64,000 nt of DNA from Flammeovirgaceae bacterium SG7u.111 (lineage in GTDB: Bacteria; Bacteroidota; Bacteroidia; Cytophagales; Flammeovirgaceae), in NCBI GenBank assembly GCA_034044135.1, contig CP139021.1, positions 5,967,635-6,031,634 on the forward strand, read 5' to 3'. The translations under genes were made by a program, and so were the position numbers. The notes beneath the pieces were generated by a model that did not search any database, was not told where the DNA came from, and worked only from the letters and a program-made list of their open reading frames with translations. Positions 20,045 through 29,439 of the stretch are shown here, piece after piece (position 1 is the stretch's first letter; every line of letters begins with the position of its first letter).

Positions 20045-21082
20045 ATGAAAGAGACTAAATTTATTACATTAGTTACTAAGCGATTGGCTAAAGAACTATC
20101 AGCAAAAGAAAGCGAAGAGCTTGATGAGATGCTTCAGGTAAAGAAAAACCGTGAGCTATTTATTTACATCAAAAAAGGATGGGACAATTTTTCGGACCAC
20201 ATCCATAAAGAAAAATTTTCTCATAGAAGGACTCAAAATATGTTAGTTGATAAAATCAAAAAACATGAACCTAATTTCGGATTATCCAAAGTCCAGAAGG
20301 AAGAGGCCAAAGTGGTAAACCTTTATAGGTTAGCTTCCAAGGTAGCTGCGGTTGTCGCTCTTTTCGGCATGTTACTGTACGGGTTATTGCAATTCAATAG
20401 TGAAAAACAAAATAGTCCATCATTTGATCTTGTAGAGAAAATCACCGAACCGGGTCAGCGCAATACGATTAAGCTTGCAGACAAATCGGAGATTATCATG
20501 AATGCGGAAAGTCAATTGACCTTCAAAAAACCTTTTCAAAATAAATTGAGAGAGTTCGATTTGGAAGGCGAAGCTTTTTTTAAAGTAGAAAAAAATCCAG
20601 AAGCCCCCTTCAGGGTAAACTTCAAAGGGCTTATAGTGGAAGTAGTAGGAACTCAATTCAATATAAGTAGCTATCCTGAATCCGATTCCTCCTTTATCTC
20701 TCTTGTGGAAGGAAGCATAAAAATATTGAATGAATCTGATAGTCTCCTTTACACCTTAGAACCCGGAGACCAGCTGGTTTTTGATAATTCGTCAAAAACA
20801 TATAAACTGAGCTCATTTGACCTTGTAAAAACAATTGGGTGGAAAGATGATATTTTAATCTTTGATAATGAAAGGTTGGGCGATGTATTGCCAATACTTG
20901 AAAGGCACTATGGGGTCGATTTCAATGTAAGAAACCCATCTATACTTAATTGCCAGATCAAGGCTGACTTTGACTCAAAGCCTTTGAGTATTATACTTGA
21001 ATCCCTCCAATTTGCTGGAGATTGGGAATTCAATACTACAGATCAAAAACATTATATTTTACATGGCCATGGTTGTAAATAA
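20045..21082 (+). CDS. FecR-family anti-sigma factor
   Basis: Inner-membrane anti-sigma factor of 345 residues. The cytoplasmic N-terminal part (1-90) should hold the ECF sigma factor, a single membrane helix lies at about 97-117, and the periplasmic part has the FecR domain (about 125-225, with EGEAFFKVEKNPEAPF and VEVVGTQFNI) followed by the C-terminal DUF4974 domain (about 260-340, with GWKDDILIFDNERLGDVLP). The periplasmic domain would touch the STN domain of the SusC protein encoded next. It belongs to the order sigma - anti-sigma - susC - susD. Confidence 0.94.
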   Translation: MKETKFITLVTKRLAKELSAKESEELDEMLQVKKNRELFIYIKKGWDNFSDHIHKEKFSHRRTQNMLVDKIKKHEPNFGLSKVQKEEAKVVNLYRLASKVAAVVALFGMLLYGLLQFNSEKQNSPSFDLVEKITEPGQRNTIKLADKSEIIMNAESQLTFKKPFQNKLREFDLEGEAFFKVEKNPEAPFRVNFKGLIVEVVGTQFNISSYPESDSSFISLVEGSIKILNESDSLLYTLEPGDQLVFDNSSKTYKLSSFDLVKTIGWKDDILIFDNERLGDVLPILERHYGVDFNVRNPSILNCQIKADFDSKPLSIILESLQFAGDWEFNTTDQKHYILHGHGCK

Positions 21083-21146
21083 CTATTTAAACAAACCCAA
21101 AAAATTTATGCAGTAATACAGTACAAACAAAACATTTTCAAAAAAA

Positions 21147-21168
21147 AAGCTCCTCTGCCAAGGAGCTT
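21147..21168. terminator. Hairpin between fecR and susC
   Basis: An 8-bp stem (21147-21154 / 21161-21168) with a 6-nt loop, preceded by eight A on the plus strand. Plus-strand transcripts get no T-run after it, so it may be an attenuator or processing hairpin that separates regulator and transporter expression. Only a minus-strand transcript would see a full terminator. Confidence 0.4.
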
Positions 21169-21256
21169 AGTATTCATTTGTTTTTGGTACAGAGTAAAAA
21201 CACCTGCCAGTGTCAGCTACTCTGGGTAACCTTTTATTGTCTTAACACAACTCTAT

Positions 21257-24200
21257 ATGCTAAAACAGTTTAAAATTATGAATTTTATTTTACAAACGTT
21301 CAAAAACGCAATGCGGTTTTTTATCTACGGAACATGTTTGCAATGTTTTTTCTTGACACTGACCTTTGCCGAGTCGCTAGCCCAACATAAAAAATTGGAA
21401 GAGATATCCATTTCCTTATCAAGCAAAGAAATAAGCTTGGAAGAGACATTTAGTTATGTTGAAAAAGAAACAGGGTTAAAGTTTACGTACATCAAATCAA
21501 GGATTCCACTTAAAAAGAAAATAGAAATCGAGTCGTCACACGACATGATGTCTTTATTAGAGACATTGGCCAATGAGTATAAACTCCATTTCAAAAGGGT
21601 AAACAATCAGATTATTGTCCGAAAAGCATTTGTCAAACAAAAGATAGAGGAAATAATTATTGTTGACGATAGAGTGATCAGCGGAAAAATAAAAGATGCG
21701 GAAACAGGAGACCCACTACCGGGTGTCACCGTACTGATTGCCGGCACTACTATAGGCACAGTAACGAGTATAGATGGTGAATACAGGCTAGACGTGCCCG
21801 AGACAGCAAAAGTTCTTCTATTCTCATTTGTAGGTTATGCTACAAAAGAAATCGAGATCGGCAATCAAACGCAGATAGATGTAGCGATGGAGTTACAAGC
21901 ATCTGAACTAGATGAAATTGTGGTTATTGGTTACGGTTCTCAGTCAAAAGTTAAGGTAAACGGCGCTATTTCCAGCACAAAATCGGAGGAACTACAACAA
22001 TATTCTTCTCCTAATTTTGAACAACAGTTGTCAGGGAAATTATCTGGTGTATTGGTCAATGAAACTGGCGGACAGCCAGGTTATGATGCTCAGGTAATCA
22101 TAAGAGGAATAGGTACGCTTACCGCAGGTACCTACCCACTAGTAGTGGTAGATGGTGTTCCTTTGAGCGAAGGCTCTACGCTCAGTTCTATCAATCCTAA
22201 TGATATTGAAAAAATAGATGTTTTGAAGGACGCTGCTTCTGCTGCCATTTATGGATCAAGAGCCAGCAACGGGGTCATTCTTATTACGACTAAAAAAGGT
22301 AACTCTGAAAAACCTGTGATTTCTATCGATGCTTATACTGGGTTTCAGCAAAGAGCCGATAAAGTATCATATGTAGATGCCTATGAAGCAGCTCAATATT
22401 TTACAGAGGCCCGAGATTATGGCTATGTATCGAAAGACCCTACAAATAGAAGCATCGCAGACGACAGGGCTACAAGAATAGCAAATGGGGCGAGTAAAAG
22501 GCAACTAAGGTTGCATTACCTTGATCCTTATCTGGCAGGCGAACCGGGTCTCACTAATACCGATTGGCTCGACGAAATATTTGACAAAGCAATGATGACC
22601 AATATAACCACCTCTATCTCAGGAAAAAGTAAAAACTCTGAGTATTACGTTTCCGGTGGATACTTCAAACAAGATGGAATCGCTATTGGAACTAACCTAG
22701 AAAGATACACATCAACTTTAAAATTGAAGACCAAGCTCACTGATTATATTGATTTCAACATAAACCTCAGCCCCTCTTACTCCAAACAAAAAGACACCAA
22801 TTCTGGTGACTGGAATGCAGACCCTGTAGCCGTTAGTTATACAAGTTATCCATTTTTTAGTCCTTATAAACCAGATGGTTCGCTGAATATAAGTGAGCAA
22901 TTAGTGGCAAATACCCCTGAAGACGGGGCTTTGCAGGAAAACCCTGTAGCCTATGCTAACTTGGTAAAAGATGAAAAATACCTGTTCAGGACTTTTGGCA
23001 ACACTTTCTTAACCATAAAGCCAATAAAAGGTCTGGAAATCAAAGCATTGCTTGGTGGTGATTACCGCAATAAGTTTTATGATTACTATGATCCATCTTT
23101 CCTTGGTCATTACAGAGCTCCTGCTCCAGACCAGGCTTCCACTAGTGAAACCAATGGACGAATTGTCAATTTCCTCACCGAATACACCGCCAATTATTTC
23201 AATACCTTTGGTGACCATGAAATAGATGCATTGGCAGGTTATTCTTTCCAAAAAGAACAGGGACAATCTTCTAAAGTAACAGGTACTAATATTCCTGATG
23301 ACAACATTACCAACGTTGCAGGGGCAAGCGCACACTCACTTTCTACTTCTAGGTATATTTGGACTCAAGTATCTTGGTTTGGCAGATTCCAGTATTTCTA
23401 TAAATCCAAATATCAGCTATCTGCGGCCATTAGAAGAGATGGGTCATCTAGATTTGGGGATGATTCAAAGTGGGGGCAGTTCCCCTCTGTTTCGGCTGGA
23501 TGGATCGTTACCAACGAATCTTTTTTCCCTAAATCAGCCATCCTGAGCTATGCTAAATTAAGGGCTTCATGGGGTAAAACAGGAAACAATCAGATAGGTT
23601 CTTACGATTCTAAAGCATTAGTCAAATCGGATAATTATACATATGGCGGGGAGTTAGCTCCCGGGTTTGCTGCTACTACTTCACCAAACTCTGCACTTTC
23701 GTGGGAAACCAGTGCTTCTATCAACTTAGGCATCGACTTGAGTTTCTTCAACACGCTCTCTCTTTCAGCTAACTATTATACCATTAATACCGAGGGCTTA
23801 TTGTTGGAAGTACCCGTACCCGAACAATCAGGTTATAGTTATTCATTGCAAAACATTGGAGAGGTAAAAAACTCAGGAATCGAACTGGAGCTATCAAGCA
23901 CTGGAATTAATCTCGGTCCTGTAGTATGGAACGCCTCTGCAAACTTTACTTCCAATACCAATGAAGTACTGGCTCTAGGAGATGGGCAAGAAGAAATTAA
24001 AAAAAGTGGAAATGGTGCGGCTTGGATTACCAAAATAGGTGGACCAATATCAGAAATCTATTCTTATGAAATTGATGGCATTTATAAAACTGAAGATGAA
24101 ATTGCCCAATCACCACATCTAACAGGCAGTATTCCCGGAGATTACATTGTAAAAGACATCAATAATGATGGTATAATAGATGAGCTAGACCAAACCTCAA

Positions 24201-24730
24201 GGGGAACTTATGCTCCTAAATTTTTCTACGGGTTTAGTAGCTCCTTCTCGTACAAAAACATTGACTTTAGTTTTAGTCTGAATGGCATTTCTGGTAGGAC
24301 AGTCTACAATTATGACCAAGGGGTGATCACCGAAACAGGAGAAGGGTTTGGCGTCCCAACAAAGTATTATTTTGACAACCGCTATCATCCAGAAAATAAC
24401 CCTAACGGATTTTTTGCACAGCCTAACATGGGAAATTTCTCCTCTGCCAGAAAAAACACAAGAGCATCTGATATCTATATGCAGGATGGTGATTACTTAA
24501 GGCTTAGGTCGATACAGATCGGATATGCATTACCAACTAACCTCATCAACAGGTTGGGCCTACAAAAACTGCGTATGTACCTATCTGCAAATAACCTCTT
24601 TACAATCACGGATTACAGAGGGTTCAATATGGATGCAACAACCAGTGATATATTACAGGCTGGCTATGCAAGAAATAACTATCCTATAGCACAATCCTTC
24701 ATTATTGGTACCAACATCACTTTAAAATAG
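21257..24730 (+). CDS. SusC/RagA-family TonB-dependent transporter with STN signalling domain
   Basis: A 1157-residue outer-membrane transporter. After a signal peptide ending near residue 43 it carries an STN (secretin/TonB N-terminal) domain at about 48-122, then a carboxypeptidase-D-like domain (140-215), a TonB-box region LDEIVVIGYGSQ (about 220-231), a plug and a barrel ending in GTNITLK. The extra STN domain is the piece that signals to FecR-type anti-sigma factors, which fits the two genes upstream. The start at 21257 is the first ATG in frame; a second at residue 8 is also possible. The susD gene follows after 6 bp. Confidence 0.95.
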   Translation: MLKQFKIMNFILQTFKNAMRFFIYGTCLQCFFLTLTFAESLAQHKKLEEISISLSSKEISLEETFSYVEKETGLKFTYIKSRIPLKKKIEIESSHDMMSLLETLANEYKLHFKRVNNQIIVRKAFVKQKIEEIIIVDDRVISGKIKDAETGDPLPGVTVLIAGTTIGTVTSIDGEYRLDVPETAKVLLFSFVGYATKEIEIGNQTQIDVAMELQASELDEIVVIGYGSQSKVKVNGAISSTKSEELQQYSSPNFEQQLSGKLSGVLVNETGGQPGYDAQVIIRGIGTLTAGTYPLVVVDGVPLSEGSTLSSINPNDIEKIDVLKDAASAAIYGSRASNGVILITTKKGNSEKPVISIDAYTGFQQRADKVSYVDAYEAAQYFTEARDYGYVSKDPTNRSIADDRATRIANGASKRQLRLHYLDPYLAGEPGLTNTDWLDEIFDKAMMTNITTSISGKSKNSEYYVSGGYFKQDGIAIGTNLERYTSTLKLKTKLTDYIDFNINLSPSYSKQKDTNSGDWNADPVAVSYTSYPFFSPYKPDGSLNISEQLVANTPEDGALQENPVAYANLVKDEKYLFRTFGNTFLTIKPIKGLEIKALLGGDYRNKFYDYYDPSFLGHYRAPAPDQASTSETNGRIVNFLTEYTANYFNTFGDHEIDALAGYSFQKEQGQSSKVTGTNIPDDNITNVAGASAHSLSTSRYIWTQVSWFGRFQYFYKSKYQLSAAIRRDGSSRFGDDSKWGQFPSVSAGWIVTNESFFPKSAILSYAKLRASWGKTGNNQIGSYDSKALVKSDNYTYGGELAPGFAATTSPNSALSWETSASINLGIDLSFFNTLSLSANYYTINTEGLLLEVPVPEQSGYSYSLQNIGEVKNSGIELELSSTGINLGPVVWNASANFTSNTNEVLALGDGQEEIKKSGNGAAWITKIGGPISEIYSYEIDGIYKTEDEIAQSPHLTGSIPGDYIVKDINNDGIIDELDQTSRGTYAPKFFYGFSSSFSYKNIDFSFSLNGISGRTVYNYDQGVITETGEGFGVPTKYYFDNRYHPENNPNGFFAQPNMGNFSSARKNTRASDIYMQDGDYLRLRSIQIGYALPTNLINRLGLQKLRMYLSANNLFTITDYRGFNMDATTSDILQAGYARNNYPIAQSFIIGTNITLK

Positions 24731-24736
24731 CATATC

Positions 24737-26143
24737 ATGAAAAAAACAACTTTATATATTCTACTAGTTTTAGTATCTACTCTTCTTTTTTCCTGTAAAG
24801 ACGAGCTCTATCAAGACCCTATAACAGATAAATCTGCAAGTAACTTCTTCAAAACTGAAACAGAAATAGAAGAAGCCGTAAACGGAACTTATGCGAAATT
24901 GCAAGCAGGGAGCTTGTACGGCTTGTACCTCCCAATTATTGGAGAAATCCCATCTGACAACTCTTTTGATGAAGTTCCAGCCAACGATGGCGGTAATTAT
25001 GGACAACTAGATGAGTTCACCACCATTACCACCAACTCATTGATTACCAATATCTGGCAGAAGTCTTACCAAGGGATTCAACGGGCAAATACGTTAATAA
25101 ACAGAATAGGAGATGTTTCCTTTGAAGATGAAACCGTAAAAGCCTCACGCTTAGGAGAAATGCAGTTTATAAGGGCTATTTTATATTTTAACCTTGTAAG
25201 GTTATATGGTGATGTGCCATTGGTAACTGAAGAAACTTCCAACCCCAACGACTATTTTGGTCAGGAAAGAACGCCTGTAGAACAAGTGTATACACAGGTG
25301 ATAACCGACCTGAAAGCGGCAATTCAAAACCTTCCACTTACCAAATCTGAGGTAGGCAGGGTAAGAAAAACAGCGGCACAGGCTTTATTAGGGAAAGTAC
25401 ACCTTACGCTTAAAAACTATAATGATGCTATTGCCATACTGAACGAGTTGAAAACCTCTGGTGTTCATCAGTTGCTAGACGAACCTGCTGATATTTTTGC
25501 ACTGGAAAATGAAAACAACGACGAAATCATTTTTGATGTACAATTTGCCAGCGGGCTCAACGGAAATGATGAAGGAAGTAGCATGTTTCAACAAACTTCG
25601 CCTTCTGGAACGGTGAGCGGGGCCAAAGGGCATAACTTACCTACTATCAGCCTGTATAATTTGTATGATAAAAACGACAAAAGATTTCAAGCATTTATGG
25701 GATTGACCAGTGAGGGAATTCCATTCTCAAAAAAATTGAAAGAGCCTTCTGGCTCACCTTCTGATGGAGGAAGTAATGTTATTGTACTTCGCTATGCAGA
25801 TGTTTTATTAATGCTGGCGGAAGCCCAAAATGAGGTAAACCAAACTTCTGAAGCTATAAAAAACCTTAATTTGGTAAGAAAAAGAGCTAATGTCGCTGAA
25901 CTAACCTCAACTTCACAAACTGAAGTAAGAGATGCCATAGCACTCGAACGAAGACTAGAATTAGTGTCAGAAGGACACCGTTGGTTTGACCTGCTCAGAA
26001 CTGGAAAAGCTATTTCTGTTATGAACAAATGGTTCGCTGATGAAGGGATAAATATCAGCATCAATGATGATGATTTGCTGATGCCCATTCCTCAGTCTCA
26101 GATAGATACTGATCCAGCTATCAAACAAAATACTGGCTATTAA
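24737..26143 (+). CDS. SusD/RagB-family nutrient-binding lipoprotein
   Basis: A 468-residue surface lipoprotein (lipobox LFSC, Cys20) that works as the lid of the STN-type SusC encoded 6 bp upstream. It has the typical features RANTLINRIGDV near residue 115, the block RYADVLLMLAEAQNEV in the C-terminal half, the arginine-rich ALERRLELVSEGHRWFDLLRTGKA, and the C-terminal PIPQSQIDTDP. It is shorter than the SusD of the first locus. The ligand is unknown; the glycerophosphodiesterase gene after it suggests a phosphodiester-containing compound. Confidence 0.95.
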   Translation: MKKTTLYILLVLVSTLLFSCKDELYQDPITDKSASNFFKTETEIEEAVNGTYAKLQAGSLYGLYLPIIGEIPSDNSFDEVPANDGGNYGQLDEFTTITTNSLITNIWQKSYQGIQRANTLINRIGDVSFEDETVKASRLGEMQFIRAILYFNLVRLYGDVPLVTEETSNPNDYFGQERTPVEQVYTQVITDLKAAIQNLPLTKSEVGRVRKTAAQALLGKVHLTLKNYNDAIAILNELKTSGVHQLLDEPADIFALENENNDEIIFDVQFASGLNGNDEGSSMFQQTSPSGTVSGAKGHNLPTISLYNLYDKNDKRFQAFMGLTSEGIPFSKKLKEPSGSPSDGGSNVIVLRYADVLLMLAEAQNEVNQTSEAIKNLNLVRKRANVAELTSTSQTEVRDAIALERRLELVSEGHRWFDLLRTGKAISVMNKWFADEGINISINDDDLLMPIPQSQIDTDPAIKQNTGY

Positions 26144-26155
26144 TCAACAACCTGT

Positions 26156-26182
26156 TGGAAGTGCCTTTAAAAGGCACTTCCA
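26156..26182 (+). repeat. Near-perfect hairpin between susD and the phosphodiesterase gene
   Basis: A 13-bp inverted repeat (26156-26168 / 26170-26182) with a single central base. No T-run follows on the plus strand, so it is probably an mRNA-stabilising or processing hairpin within the operon, not a terminator. Confidence 0.55.
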
Positions 26183-26202
26183 TTCTAAACTGAAAAACTA
26201 TC

Positions 26203-27174
26203 ATGAGAATCTTTCTACCTATTATTTTTTCTGTTATTCTGATTTCGTGCCAACTAAAAAACGACTCAGCTAATAACAGTACCAGCGAGCAATCACACCC
26301 AAAGAAACAGAAAAGTGCAGAATCCATTCTTGCTCAGCTAAAAAAACCTACTAAGGATCGTGTACTAGTTGTTTCTCACCGGGGAGACTGGAGAAATGCG
26401 CCTGAAAATTCTATAAAAGCAGTTCAAAATTGCATTGAAATGGGCGTTGATATAGTTGAGATTGATGTGAGAATGACACTTGACTCCCAACTGGTAATTA
26501 TCCATGACAAAACACTTAACCGTACCACCAGTGGGAAAGGTAAAGTAGATGAATGGCCTTTAGATTCGATCAAAACTCTTTACTTAAAAAATGGAGCTGG
26601 GGGGCGAACTGCACACCAACTCCCTACCTTAAGAGAATTAATGGAATTTGTTAAAGACAAACCTATATTAATCAACCTTGACAAAGCTTGGGATTATTTA
26701 CCCCAGACCTATGCCTTGCTAAAGGAAACCAATACGGTAAAGCAAGGTATTTTTAAGGGTAATGAGCCTATAGAATTGATGAAGAAAAAGTATGGAAACT
26801 ACATGGATAGTGTACTTTATATGCCGATGGTTTGGCCTCTGAATTACAGTATTTACAAGCGCGACTCAATTCTTCATCCCATCGATTATACAAAAGGATA
26901 TATTGAAAACTATGAGCCTATAGCATTCGAAGTTATCTATGACCAATATGACTCAAGCGTAATGCAAAATATCGAATATATGACCAACAACAACACCTCT
27001 GTTTGGATCAACACCTTGTGGGATGAATTGTGCGCAGGACATACTGACGAAAAGGCATTGGAACAACCTGATGATAATTGGGGATGGGTAATTGAAAAAG
27101 GGGCAAATGTGATCCAAACAGATAGGCCTCAACTACTTCTTGATTACTTAAGAGAAAAAGAGCTGCACGACTAA
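26203..27174 (+). CDS. Glycerophosphodiester phosphodiesterase family lipoprotein
   Basis: GDPD-family TIM-barrel enzyme of 323 residues with a lipoprotein signal (lipobox LISC, Cys16), so it acts outside the cytoplasm. The catalytic set is intact: His59-Arg60 in SHRGD, Glu68 in PEN, the metal-binding Glu87 and Asp89 in EIDVR, and His101 in IHDKTL. The family splits glycerophosphodiesters into sn-glycerol-3-phosphate and an alcohol; some secreted Bacteroidota members act on other phosphodiesters. It lies 59 bp after susD, with a strong terminator after it, so it belongs to the sigma/anti-sigma-controlled uptake locus. Confidence 0.9.
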   Translation: MRIFLPIIFSVILISCQLKNDSANNSTSEQSHPKKQKSAESILAQLKKPTKDRVLVVSHRGDWRNAPENSIKAVQNCIEMGVDIVEIDVRMTLDSQLVIIHDKTLNRTTSGKGKVDEWPLDSIKTLYLKNGAGGRTAHQLPTLRELMEFVKDKPILINLDKAWDYLPQTYALLKETNTVKQGIFKGNEPIELMKKKYGNYMDSVLYMPMVWPLNYSIYKRDSILHPIDYTKGYIENYEPIAFEVIYDQYDSSVMQNIEYMTNNNTSVWINTLWDELCAGHTDEKALEQPDDNWGWVIEKGANVIQTDRPQLLLDYLREKELHD

Positions 27175-27252
27175 CCTTTCTTTTGATAGAGAAAACAATC
27201 TTCGAAAACTTCACTGAAAAACCAAAGGAAGAAATTCACTTTTTATAGCATC

Positions 27253-27289
27253 AAAAAAGCCCATTATTGTAAGAATAATGGGCTTTTTT
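27253..27289 (+). terminator. Intrinsic terminator of the second SusCD locus
   Basis: A 16-bp perfect stem (27253-27268 / 27274-27289) with a 5-nt loop, A-rich before and T6 after. It ends the phosphodiesterase transcript and is the last host feature before the integrated element. Confidence 0.92.
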
Positions 27290-27299
27290 ACTTGTCATT

Positions 27300-27323
27300 T
27301 GTGACTCCGACAGGATTCAAACC
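27300..27323. repeat. Left attachment site: copy of the tRNA-Arg 3' end
   Basis: 24 bp identical to 51594-51617, which is the 3' end and T-arm of tRNA-Arg on the minus strand. Only this part of the tRNA is present here and the match stops sharply at 27324. It marks the far end of the element that integrated into the tRNA gene. Confidence 0.88.
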
Positions 27324-27693
27324 AATTTAGGTATATCAAAGATAGTCAGCTACTTATGTTGCTTTAAGCTTTTACCTTCCTTTGAGCTTCTGGGGAAGGT
27401 GTAATATCAGATACTTTTTAGACTAAAAACGAAGTTTCAGAAAATGGTAGTGGAGCTTACATCATTATAGGTGTGTGTTTTAAATAACACTTATCTTGTA
27501 TTAGCTTTTTACATTTTTAAAAAGCCTTATTGCCTATTGAGATTGCAGGGAATTACACCCGAGTGAACTGGTAGGTGATGGACTTTTTTGATTTAAAAAC
27601 ACATCCCTATATCAAATTCTATCCCAAAATAAGCTAAGAAAATTCGCTCCAAACCAAAGTATGACCCAAATGACTAAACCTTTTGATACGCCT
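27324..27693. other. Gene-free left end of the element
   Basis: About 370 bp between the left attachment site and the first element gene. No coding frame, RNA gene, clear terminator or copy of the repeats next to the integrase was seen. Confidence 0.5.
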
Positions 27694-28845
27694 CTAATCC
27701 GATGCTACATCGTACCTACCCAAAGCCTTCAACATTAATGGAGTGTAGAAAATAATCTCACTGTATTGGTACTTATATTCTAACTTAAATGATGATGGGT
27801 TTAGGACATATAAAGAACCATTTCCTTCCTTCCATGACATCTCGGTTACAATTGCATTAGATTTATCTTCAACTTGAATCCAAGCATGCCTTTCGTTAGA
27901 AACAGTTTCTAATTCTAAGGGTCTATTTACATGATCTACAAACGTATCATCCTCCTCTTCATCTATATAGCCAGAGCTGTTTAGCGAGCCCTCAGTATAG
28001 TATGTTTCCCACTCTCCTTTATTGTAAAAGTTGAGTGTGGCTGTCTTCTCTCCAAAAATAAACAATGAATGAGGCTTTAGGCTTGGCAACAACTTCATGT
28101 TTTCATCCAATACCGAATCGGCAAATACCAAACGGTAAATATATGGATTCGAATTACTCAAAGCGTACCCCCATGTAACGCCATTCAATGGGTTTACCGT
28201 GATTTCTTCTGCTTCAGATGAATCTTCACTATCTCCCCAATCCCCACCCCCACTCCATTCTCCATCCGACTCCCCACTATCAGCAAATTCTTTTTTTGCC
28301 TTTTCCTTTTCCGCTCTTTCAAGGAGCGTAGCTGCTTCCATTTCATACCCATAAGACTGCATCAGGCTTGGTTCATCCTTGTACTTATCGTAATAGTCCC
28401 CAATTAACCAGATCTGGTCATCTGTAAAAGAGCGGACACTCTCTATCCTGTACCACTCTTTGTTCCCCAGCCCTTTGTCCAATTGGAACACATTAGCTTT
28501 TGAAGAAAAGGAAGCCTTTGCTTGAATATTTGCCCCATCCGTAGAAACTAAAGACCAACTATTCTCTGAAGAATACTCGCCTACTTTGAATTTTGTTTGT
28601 AAATAATCCGCCCCGCCGTAATAATAACCGACAGATAAAGTATTGCTCTTGGTATCGTGAACTATCACTCCTTCAAAGGGTCTACTCAGCTTATCGTTTA
28701 TAGCTACGGGCTTTCCTTTGGAATAATACAACACTTCGCTAAAGGCCATTACCTTGAATCGTTTGTTGTTCACTTGGCCGTAGATAAATTGATTGCAAAA
28801 CAAGATTATGATGCAAAAAATCAGATGTTTAATGATTAGTTTCAT
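27694..28845 (-). CDS. Secreted protein of unknown function (element cargo)
   Basis: Not recognised. The product (383 residues from the ATG at 28845; a further ATG lies 24 bp upstream) begins with a clear signal peptide ending near FIYGQ and is then mostly soluble, rich in beta-strand-like and aromatic segments. Residues about 188-215 are a low-complexity linker of Gly, Ser, Asp, Glu and Trp that divides the protein into two halves. No lipobox and no T9SS C-terminal domain are visible. It is the outermost gene of the element next to the left attachment site and shares its direction with the two genes after it, but 60 bp or more separates them. Its role in the element is unknown. Confidence 0.7.
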   Translation of the reverse strand: MKLIIKHLIFCIIILFCNQFIYGQVNNKRFKVMAFSEVLYYSKGKPVAINDKLSRPFEGVIVHDTKSNTLSVGYYYGGADYLQTKFKVGEYSSENSWSLVSTDGANIQAKASFSSKANVFQLDKGLGNKEWYRIESVRSFTDDQIWLIGDYYDKYKDEPSLMQSYGYEMEAATLLERAEKEKAKKEFADSGESDGEWSGGGDWGDSEDSSEAEEITVNPLNGVTWGYALSNSNPYIYRLVFADSVLDENMKLLPSLKPHSLFIFGEKTATLNFYNKGEWETYYTEGSLNSSGYIDEEEDDTFVDHVNRPLELETVSNERHAWIQVEDKSNAIVTEMSWKEGNGSLYVLNPSSFKLEYKYQYSEIIFYTPLMLKALGRYDVASD

Positions 28846-28930
28846 AGAATTGTTAAACATAGAAAACATATAAAAACCAGTGTACGCACACTGCTAATTA
28901 ATAAATCGATATGCATATCAGATCAAACAC

Positions 28931-29407
28931 TTATTTTTTCAATCCAACTTTTAGAATCGCATTGATCTCTTCTTCTGATAAGTTTTCAGAAAGTCTAGTT
29001 TTAATATCGTCTTTATATATATCAAATAATTGTTCAGCAAGAGGAATAACAAAATCATCTCTATACGATTCTAAAAATAGAAGTAATTGCGATTTTAAAC
29101 TTGAATTTGAATTTCCTTTTAAATTCAAAAACTTCTTATAGTCGTTACCATCCACAATCTTATCACCACTAATCCGTAATAATGAATTAATATTACCATA
29201 TCCCATTACACTCCCAATACACCTTGATACTTTATTACGATCTACATCCGTCCTATTTAGCCCAAGCTTTTTTAAGATCTCAAAATCGGCAATACAACTT
29301 GTTTTTTTTTGATATGCATTGTTTATAAAAACGAGCCCGCTTTCTTCTTTGTCATACTTAAGCTCCAAACTCTCTTCGACTACTTTTATGAATTCTTCTT
29401 TTGTCAT
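28931..29407 (-). CDS. Small protein of unknown function, paired with the NERD/helicase gene
   Basis: A 158-residue soluble protein with no recognised domain. It is mostly charged and helical; no membrane segment, cysteine cluster or catalytic motif stands out. It begins 32 bp after the stop codon of the NERD/helicase gene in the same direction, so the two are probably one transcript. Its place in a defence element suggests an accessory, sensor or immunity role for the nuclease-helicase, but that is inference only. Confidence 0.75.
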   Translation of the reverse strand: MTKEEFIKVVEESLELKYDKEESGLVFINNAYQKKTSCIADFEILKKLGLNRTDVDRNKVSRCIGSVMGYGNINSLLRISGDKIVDGNDYKKFLNLKGNSNSSLKSQLLLFLESYRDDFVIPLAEQLFDIYKDDIKTRLSENLSEEEINAILKVGLKK

Positions 29408-29439
29408 TTTTTTTATTGTTATTTAATTGGTACTTCATT

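Noticed and set aside
27300-27323. Second tRNA-Arg gene
   Set aside because: Only the 3' quarter of a tRNA is present and no cloverleaf can form; it is an attachment-site duplicate.
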